Origin: Pantoea sp. Cy-639
GTDB taxonomy: Bacteria > Pseudomonadota > Gammaproteobacteria > Pseudomonadales > Pseudomonadaceae
NCBI RefSeq assembly: GCF_011752525.1
Contig: NZ_VWXI01000024.1
Coordinates: 1 to 48,478 of the forward strand
Direction of reading: 5' to 3'
DNA length: 48,478 nucleotides
The notes beneath the pieces were generated by a model. The model worked only from the letters and a program-made list of their open reading frames with translations, was not told where the DNA came from and did no database searches. Positions within the stretch are counted from its first letter, which is position 1. Each line of letters begins with the position of its first letter. This document shows positions 33,801 to 42,800 of the stretch, piece after piece. Made by a program: the position numbers and the translations under genes.

Positions 33801-36800
33801 ACGCCCTTGGGCGTGCCGGTGGAGCCAGAGGTGTACATCACGTAGGCCGGCGCATCGGCGGCCTGGGCCAGCGCCGGGTCATGCCCTGGCTGGTCGTCGA
33901 GTGCCAGGCAGTCCAGGTCGATGCGCCGCACGCCACAGTCGCCGGGCATGCCGCCGAGGGTCAGCAGCGCCACGGCCTGGCAGTCCTGGACCATGAACGC
34001 CTGGCGCTCGGCCGGAGCGTTGACATCCAGCGGCACGTACACCGCCGCGCACTTGAGCACCGCCAACTGCGCCACCAGCAACGCCAGCGAACGCGGCAGC
34101 AGGATCGCCACATGCTCGCCCGGGCGCAGGCCCTCGGCCAGCAGCCAGTGGGCCAGGCGGTTGGCCTGCTCGTTGAGCTCGCCGTAGGTCAGCTGGCGCT
34201 CGTCGTGCGTCGCCGCCAGGGCCAGCGGATGGCGTGCCACGCGCTGCTCGAACAGCCGCGCCACCGGCAAGGCGCGCGGGTAGTCGCGCTGGGTCCTGTT
34301 GTAGCCGACCAGCAGGCGCTGGCGTTCGTCGGCCGGGACCACGCCGATCTGCTCCAGGCCTTGTTCCGATACACCCTGCAAGGCTTGCAGCAGGCCCGCC
34401 AGGGCCTGCTCGAAGTAGCCGCACAGACGCCGTGCGTCGATGCCCGGGGCGCACTGGGCGGTCAGGCTGAACGCCTCGCCGAGGTCATCGACGCTCAGGG
34501 CCAGCGGGTAGTTGCTGCGCTCCCTGGCCTGCAGCAACTGGATGCCGGCCCAGGCCTGCCCGGCCTCGGCATCCGCCTGCACGGCGCTGGCGCTGTGACG
34601 GTAGTTGAGCAAGGCGCTGAACAGCGGCGCCCCCGGTGGCAGTGCACTGCAACGCTGGGCCAGGGCCAGCTGGGCATGTTCGTGCACCAGCAGGCCGGTG
34701 AGCCGGCGATGGGTGTCCAGCAGTGCCTCGCGCACCGGCAGGCGACCGACGTCCAGACGCAGCGGCAAGGTATTGATGAACACCCCCAGCGCCCGTTCGC
34801 CGCCCTCGCCGCCCTGCAGGCGACCGAGCAGCACGGTGCCGAACACCACACTGTCGCGGCCCGACAGTTGCCCCAGCACCAGGCCCCAGGCCAGGTGCAT
34901 CAGGCTGGCCGCACCGACGCCGAGCTGGCGGGCCTGCTCACGCGCCTGGCGCGACAGCTCGGCCGGCAGCCAGTGCTGGGCCTCGTCCACGGCGTCCAGG
35001 TGCGGGTGCGGGTCGGCGCCATAGGGCAGCGTCGGCTCGTCGATATCCCCCAGTTGCTCGCGGAAGTACGCCTCGTGCTCGGCCTCGCCGGCACCCTGCT
35101 GCAGGCGGGCGATGTAGTTGCGGTACGGCACCGGCGCCGGCAGGCGCTGCGCCTGTCCGAGCAGGCAGGCCTGCAACTCGGCGCGCAGCACATCCTGGGC
35201 GACATGGTCCATGACCAGGTGATGGAACAGCAAGGTGGCGGTCAGGCCGCCACCCTCGCGGTCCTGGCTGTACACCAGGCGCAGCAGCGGCGCGCGGGTC
35301 AAGTCGATGCGCAGCGCCAGCGCTTGGCCGGCGGCGACTTCCTGCACCGGCAGCGGTGCCTGCCGCCATACCACCTGCTGCGGTTGCGCCAGGCCCTCCC
35401 AGTACAGAGCGCTGCGCAGGATGTCATGGCGCGCGATCACCTGGTCCAGGGCCTGCTGCAATGCCGCCAGGCGCGAACGGTCGGCCACCGCGAAGCGTGC
35501 CTGCAGCAGGTACGGATCGTCGCCTTCGCTGGCCAGATGATGGTAGAGGATGCCTGCCTGCAACGGCCCCAGTGGGTAGATGTCCTGCACATTGGCCACG
35601 CCCCCGGGCACCTGGCCGACGATACGGTCGATGGCCGGCTGGTCCAGCTGCGCCAACGGCAGCAGCGCCGGGGTGATGTGCCGGCAGCCAGGCTCGATGC
35701 GGTTGGCCGGTACCTGCGGGCCCGCATCCTGGCCCAGGGTCGCGGCCAGCGCGGCCAGGGTCGGCTCGGCGAACAGCACGCGGATATCGGCCTCCAGGCC
35801 CTCGGCACGCAGCCGCGCGACCAGGGTCACGGCCAGCAACGAATGGCCGCCCAGCTCGAAGAAGTGGTCGTCGCGGCCGACCCGGGGCACGTTCAGCAGC
35901 TCGGCCCAGAGCGCCGCCAGGCGCGTCTCGGCCTCACCCACCGGCGCCACGTAGACGCGGCTGAGCACCGACTCGGCGTCCGGTTCGGGCAGGGCCTGGC
36001 GATCGAGCTTGCCATTGGCGGTCAGTGGCAGCGCCGCCAGCGCCACATAGGCCGACGGCACCATGTAGTCCGGCAGACGGGCCAGGGCATGCTTGCGCAA
36101 GGCCTCGATCCCCGGCGCGGGCTGGCCATCGCCCAGGCAGTACCAGGCCACCAGGCGCTCGCCGCGCAGCAGCACGGCAACCTCGCGCAACGCCGGGTGG
36201 GCGGCCAGGCAGGCCTCGATCTCGCCCAACTCGATGCGCAGACCGTGCAGCTTGACCTGGAAATCGTTGCGGCCAAGGAACTCCAGCTCGCCATCGGCAC
36301 GCCGGCGCACCAGGTCGCCACTGCGGTACAGGCGCTCGCCGACCACGAACGGGCTGTCGCCGAAACGTTCGGCCTCCAGCTCCGGCAGGCCGAGGTAGCC
36401 CCGGGCCACGCCGACGCCACCGATGTACAGCTCGCCGGCCACGCCGCGTGGCACCGGCAGGCCCTGGTCGTCGAGCACGTACAGGCGGGTATTGGCGATC
36501 GGCCGGCCGATCGGCGGCGCACCCTGCGGCAGCGGCTGGCCGGGTTCCAGGGTCCACACGCTACAGTCGACAGTGGTCTCGGTGGGCCCGTAGACGTTGT
36601 GCAGGCGCACCTTCGGCAGGCGCTCGCGCACCTGGCGCAGCAGCGCCAGGCTCAGCTCGCCGCCCCCGCAGACGATATCGGTGAGGCTGTCGCAGCGGGC
36701 GCTGGCGTCCAGGGCGAGGAACTGCTGCAGCAGCGCCGGCACGAACTGCACCACGGCCACCCGCTGGCGCTGGATGGCCTCGGCCAGGTAGGCCGGGTCG

Positions 36801-39800
36801 CGCTGGCCGTCCGGGCGTGCCAGCACCAGGCGCATGCCCGCGCACAGCGGCCAGAACAGCTCCCATACCGAGGCGTCGAAGCTGATCGGGGTCTTGTGCA
36901 GCAGCGCGCCAGCGGCGCTCGGGGCGATCAGCCGCGAGCTCCAGTGCACCAGGTTGCACAGGCTGCGGTGCTCGACCATCACCCCTTTCGGCGTGCCGGT
37001 GGAGCCGGAGGTGTAGATCACATAGGCCAGATGACGGGCACCCAGGCCACCGACCTGAGGATTGCTCGCCGGTTGCTCGGCCCAGGTCGGCTGGTCCAGG
37101 TCCAGGCGCGGCAACAGGCTGGCGGCGAAGCGCCCACGGCTGCCACCGTCTACCAGCAAGGCCTGCGGCGCGCTGTCCGCGAGCATGTAGGCCAGACGTT
37201 CGTCCGGATAGCCCGGATCGAGCGGCACATAGGCGCCTCCAGCCTTGAGCACGGCCAGCAGCCCGACCAGCAACTGCGGGCCACGGGCCAGGCACACGGC
37301 GACCCGACTGTCCGGACGCACACCCTGGGCGATCAGGCGATGGGCCAGGCGGTTGGCCGCCTCGTTCAGTTGCCGGTAGCTCAGTTGAGCGTCCTCGGCC
37401 TGTACCGCGATGGCCTCGGGCGAGCGCTCGACCTGGGCCTCGAACAGCGCCTGCAACGGTTGTTGCAGGCCACCGACCAGCTCGCTGGCGTTGCAGGTGA
37501 CCAGTTCCTGGCGCCGCTCGGCGGCGCCGAGCAGTTCGACCCGCGCCGGCACTGTATCGTCGCTGCCGGCGAAGGCCCACAGCAGTTGCTCCAGGTAACC
37601 GACATGGCGCTCGAGGGTGGCCTGGTCGAACAGCGCGGTGGCGTATTCCAGCGCACCCGCGAAGCCCTCGGCGGTCTCGCCCAGGCTCAGGGTCAGGTCG
37701 AACTTGGCGATTGCCTGGGGCGCCTCCAGCGGCGCCAGGCGCAGCGCCCCCAGCGCTGGCTCGACGGCCTGCCCGGCGGCGCCGTTCCAGGCCAGCGACA
37801 CCTGGTACAGCGGGGTGTGAGCCAGGCTGCGCGGCGGGCGCAACAACTCGACCACCTGCTCGAACGGGATGTCCTGGTGATCCTGGGCCTGGCTCACGCA
37901 GGCCTTGACCCGCGCCAGCAGCGTGGTCACGTCAGGGCAGCCGGCAGTGTCGATGCGCAGGGCCAGGGAGTTGACGAACAAACCGATCAACCCTTCCACC
38001 TCGGCATGCCGACGGTTGGCCACCGGCGTGCCGATGACCACCTCGGCCTGACCGGACAGCCGCGCCAGCAGCACTGCCCAGGCGGCGCCGAAAAGCATGA
38101 ACGGGGTGATCGCGTGGCGCTGGCAGAGCGCCTTGAGCTCGGCGCTCAGGCGCCGGTCGAGACGTACCTCGACCCGGGCCCCGGCATAGTCCTGGCGCGC
38201 CGGACGCGGCCGGTCGCTGGGCAGGCTGAGCAGCAGCGGCGCGCCACTGAGGGCCTGCTGCCAGTAGCCGAGCTGGCGCTGCAGCTCGTCGCCATCGAGC
38301 CAGCGGCGCTGCCAGATGGCGTAGTCGCCATACTGGATCGCCAGTGGCGCCAGCGGGTCCTCGGCGCCGGCGGCGAAGGCCGGGTACAGCACGCCCAGCT
38401 CACGGGTGAACAGCTCCATCGACCAGCCATCGGCGACGATGTGGTGCAAGGTCAGCAGCAGCACATGCTGCTCCTCGCCCAGGCACAGCAGGCGCGCACG
38501 GATCGGCAACTGGTGGGCCAGGTCGAACGGCAGCATCGCCTCCTCGCGCTGCAGCGCCGGCAATTGCTGGGCCTGGCCGCGCAGGTCGTGCCAGCTCAGG
38601 CTGAAGCCGCCATTGCCCGGTGCCACCCGCACCCGTGCCTCGGCGCCTTCCTGGGCGAAGTGGCTGCGCAGGCTGGCATGGCGCTCGACGATGCGCACCA
38701 GCGCGCGCTCCAGTGCCTGGCGGTCCAGCGGTCCTTCAAGCCCCAGGCTCAAGGGAATGTGATAGGCGGCACTGGCATCGTCCATCTGCGCCAGGAACCA
38801 CAGGCGCTGCTGGGCGAACGACAGCGGCTGCGACTGGCCGTGGGAGGCTGTCTCGATCAGTGGCGGCACGCGACGACCGGCGCCATCCAGGGCCGCGGCC
38901 ACCGCCAGCAGGCGGTCGTCGGCGAACAGCTGGCCGAGCGACAGCTCCAGGCCCAGGCGCTGGCGCAATTGGCCAACCATGCGCATGGCCAGCAGCGAAT
39001 GGCCGCCCAGTTCGAAGAAACGGTCGTGCCGACCCACCTGCCCGACCTGCAACAGCTCGCACCAGAGCGCGGCCAGCGCGGTCTCCCGCTCGCCCTCGGC
39101 CGGCGCGTAGGCATCGGCGCCCAACGCGTCGCGCGCCGGGGCCGGCAGCGCGCGGCGGTCGACCTTGCCGTTGGCGGTCAGCGGCCAGGCATCCAGGCGC
39201 ACCAGCGCCGCCGGCACCATGTAGGCCGGCAGGCACTGCAGCAGGCTGGCGCGCAGCTCGGCCACCGTGGCGATCTCGCCGGAGCCACTGAACCAGGCGA
39301 TCAGCCGGGGCTGGCCGGGCACCTCCTCGCGGGCCAGCACCAGCGCTTCGTCGATGCCGGGCAAGCGCAGCAGTTGCGCCTCGATTTCGCCCAGTTCGAT
39401 GCGCAGGCCGCGCACCTTGACCTGGTCGTCGTTGCGCCCCAGGTACTCCAGGGTGCCGTCGGCGTTCCAGCGGGCCAGGTCGCCGGTACGGTACAGCCGC
39501 GCGCCCGGCTGCTCGCCGAACGGGTCGGCGATGAAACGTTCGGCGCTGAGTGACTCGCGGTTCAGATAACCGCGGGCCACCCCGGCGCCACCCACGTACA
39601 GCTCGCCGACCGCACCCAGCGGCACCAGTTGACGTGCCTCGTCGAGCAGGTAGATGCGGGTGTTGGCGATCGGCCGGCCGATGTCCAGCGCGCCCCCCGG
39701 CAGCACCAGGCCGGAGGTGGCGACCACCGTGGCCTCGGTCGGCCCATAGTTGTTGACCACGACGAAGCCCGGGTCGCTGTTGAACTGGCGCAGACGGTCG

Positions 39801-42800
39801 CCGCCGATCAGCAGGGTGCGCAAGGTCGGGTGGCGCAGCCCCTGGGCGAAGGCGTACTCGGCCACCGGGGTGGGCAGGAAGGCGACCTTCAGCGGCTGCT
39901 CCAGCCACCAGGCCAGCAGTGCGTCGAGCTGCTCGTTGCCCAGTTCGGCGGGCGGCAGGTGCAGCACCGCGCCGCCGCACAGCGCCGGCCAGACTTCCCA
40001 GGCCATGGCGTCGAAGCCGAAGCCGGCGACGCTGGCGGTGTGCGCCCCTGCGCCCAGTTCGAAGGCGGCGCAGTGCCAGTGCACCAGGTTGGCCAGGGTG
40101 CGGTGCTCGACCATCACCCCCTTGGGCTGGCCGGTGGAGCCGGAGGTGTAGATCACATAGGCCAGGTGCGCGGGGCTCAGCCCGGCGACCTCGGGATTGT
40201 CGTCGCGCGCCGGCCAGTCTGGCCGGTCGAGGGCCAGCAGCGGCGCGGCCAGGCCCTTCAGGCGCTCGAACAAAGCCTGCTCGGCCAGTACCGCCACCGG
40301 CATGCTGTCCTCCAGCAGGTAGCGCAGGCGCTCGTCCGGGTGCGCCGGGTCCACCGGCACATAGCTGGCGCCGGCCTTGAGCACCGCCAGCAGCGCCACC
40401 AGGGTGTCCAGGCCACGTCGGGCGACCACCGCCACACGGTCGTCAGGGCGTACGCCCAGGCCGATCAGGTGATGGGCCAGGGCATTGGCCTGGCGGTTGA
40501 GCTCGCCGTAGCTCAGGCGTCGTTCGCCGGCCAGCGCGGCCGTTGCCTCTGGCGCCCGGGCGGCCTGGGCCTCGACCAGGGCATGCACGGTATGCCCGTC
40601 GGGCAATGCCCGGGCGGTGGCGTTCAGGCCGTGCAACAGGCGTCGCCGCTCGTCCTCGCCGATCAGTGCGATCTCGGCCAGCGGCTGCTGGTCGTTGGCC
40701 ACCATGGCCTGCAGCATCGCGGTGAAGTAACCCGCGAAACGCGCCACGCTGGCTTCATCGAACAGTGCGGTGGCGTATTCCAGGCTGCCGGCCAGCGCCT
40801 CGCCCTGCTCGCCCAGGCTCAGCGACAGGTCGAACTTGGCCACCTGGTTGGTCTGCGCCACGGCTTGCAGTTGCAGCCCCTCCAACTGCAAGGCGGCGCC
40901 CGCGCCGGCCTGCCAGTTGACGGTGGTCTGGAACAACGGGGTGTGGGCCAGGCTGCGCGCCGGGCGGACGATCTCCACCACCTGCTCGAACGGCAGGTCC
41001 TGATGGGCCTGGGCCTGCAGCAGCCGCGTCTTGACCTGGGCCAGCAGGGCCTCTGGGGTGGCCGCGGCGGCGGTGTCGACGCGCAGCGCCAGGGTGTTGA
41101 CGAACAGCCCCACCAACGGCTCGAGCTCGGCGCTGCCGCGCCCGGCCACCGGGCAGCCGATGACCACCTCGGCCTGCCCGGACAGACGTGCCAGGGTCGC
41201 CGCCCAGGCGCTGGTCAGCAGCATGTACAGGGTGGCCTGGTGACGCTGGGCCAAGGCGCGCAGGCCGGCGCCGAGGCGCTCGTCCAGGTGCAGCGCCAGG
41301 CTGGCGCCACTGAAGTCCTGGCGTGCCGGGCGCGGGTGGTCGGTGGGCAGCGCGAGCAAGGTCGGCGCGCCGTCCAGGGCCTGGCGCCAGTAGTCGGCCT
41401 GGCGCTGCAACTGCTCGCCGGCCAGCCAGCGGCGCTGCCACACGGCATAGTCGCCGTACTGGATCGCCAGCGCCGGCAGCGGGTCCGGCTGCCCGGCGCG
41501 CAGGGCCGGGTACAGCGCACCGAGCTCGCGGGTGAGCACGCCGAGGGACCAGCCGTCGGCGACGATATGGTGCAAGGTGAGGACCAGCACATGCTGCTGG
41601 TCGCCCAGGGTCAGCAGGCTGGCGCGCAGCGGCGCGCCGTCCTGCAGGTCGAACGCGGCCTGCGCTTCGGCCAGCAGGCGGGCGGCCAGTGCCTCGGGCG
41701 CCAGGGTTTCGCGGCGCAGCCAGCCGGCCACCGGTGTCTCGGCGATCACCACTTCGGCACTGTCGGCGCAGGGCACGAACCGGCTGCGCAGGGTTTCGTG
41801 GCGCTCGACGATGCGCAGCAGGGCACGCTCCAGCGCGTCGATATCCAGCGCGCCACACAGGCCCAGGGCCAGCGGCACGTTGTAGGCCTGGTTGCCGCCT
41901 TCGAGCTGGGCCAGGAACCACAAGCGCTGCTGGGCGAACGACAGCGGCAGCGGCTGGGCCCGGTCGGCCGCCACGATCGCCGGCAGCGCACTGCGCCCGG
42001 CGCCGGCCAGCACCTGGGCCACCGCGCTCAGCTCGGCGTTGGCGAACAGCTCGGCCAGGGCCAGCTCGACACCCAGGCGCAGGCGCACCTGGGACACCAT
42101 GCGCATGGCCAGCAACGAATGGCCGCCCAGGGCGAAGAAATGATCGTGGCGCCCTACCCGCTCCACCTGCAGCAGTTCGGCCCACAGCTGGGCCAGGGCA
42201 TTTTCCAGCGCCCCCTCGGGGGCCACGTAGGCCTGCTCGAACAGCGCCGCACGGTCCGGTGCCGGCAGCGCCCGACGATCGAGCTTGCCGTTGGCGGTCA
42301 GCGGCAGCGTCTGCAACACGACGAACGCCACCGGCACCATGTATTCGGGCAGGTGCGCCAGCAGTTGCCCGCGCAGTTGCTCGGGCGACGGCGCCTCGAC
42401 ACCCGGCTGCGGCGTGAAGTAGGCCACCAGCCTGGCCTGGCCGGGCTGGTCCTCGCGGGCCAGCACCACCGCCTCGTTGATCCCCGGCAGGCCGTTCAGG
42501 CGGCTCTCGATCTCGCCCAGCTCGATGCGCACGCCACGGATCTTCACCTGGTCATCATTGCGGCCCAGGTAGTCCAGGCGACCATCGGCCAGCCAGCGCA
42601 CCAGGTCGCCGGTGCGATACATGCGCGCACCCGGCGTGGCCGCGAACGGATCGTCGAGGAAGCGCTCGGCGGTCAGCTGCGGCCGGTTCAGGTAGCCACG
42701 GGCGACCCCGGCGCCGCCGACGTACAGCTCGCCAGCCGCGCCCAGCGGCACCGGCTGGCGCTCGGCGTCGAGCACGTACAGCCGGGCATTGTCCACCGGC

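Noticed and set aside
29528..39553. A 3341-codon open frame on the plus strand opposite xtlC and macAB, and another of 1902 codons at 39629-45337
   Set aside because: They are exact shadows of xtlC, macA and macB. High GC and strong codon bias remove stop codons opposite real genes; the translations are rich in Q, R, H, A, G and V, without domains.
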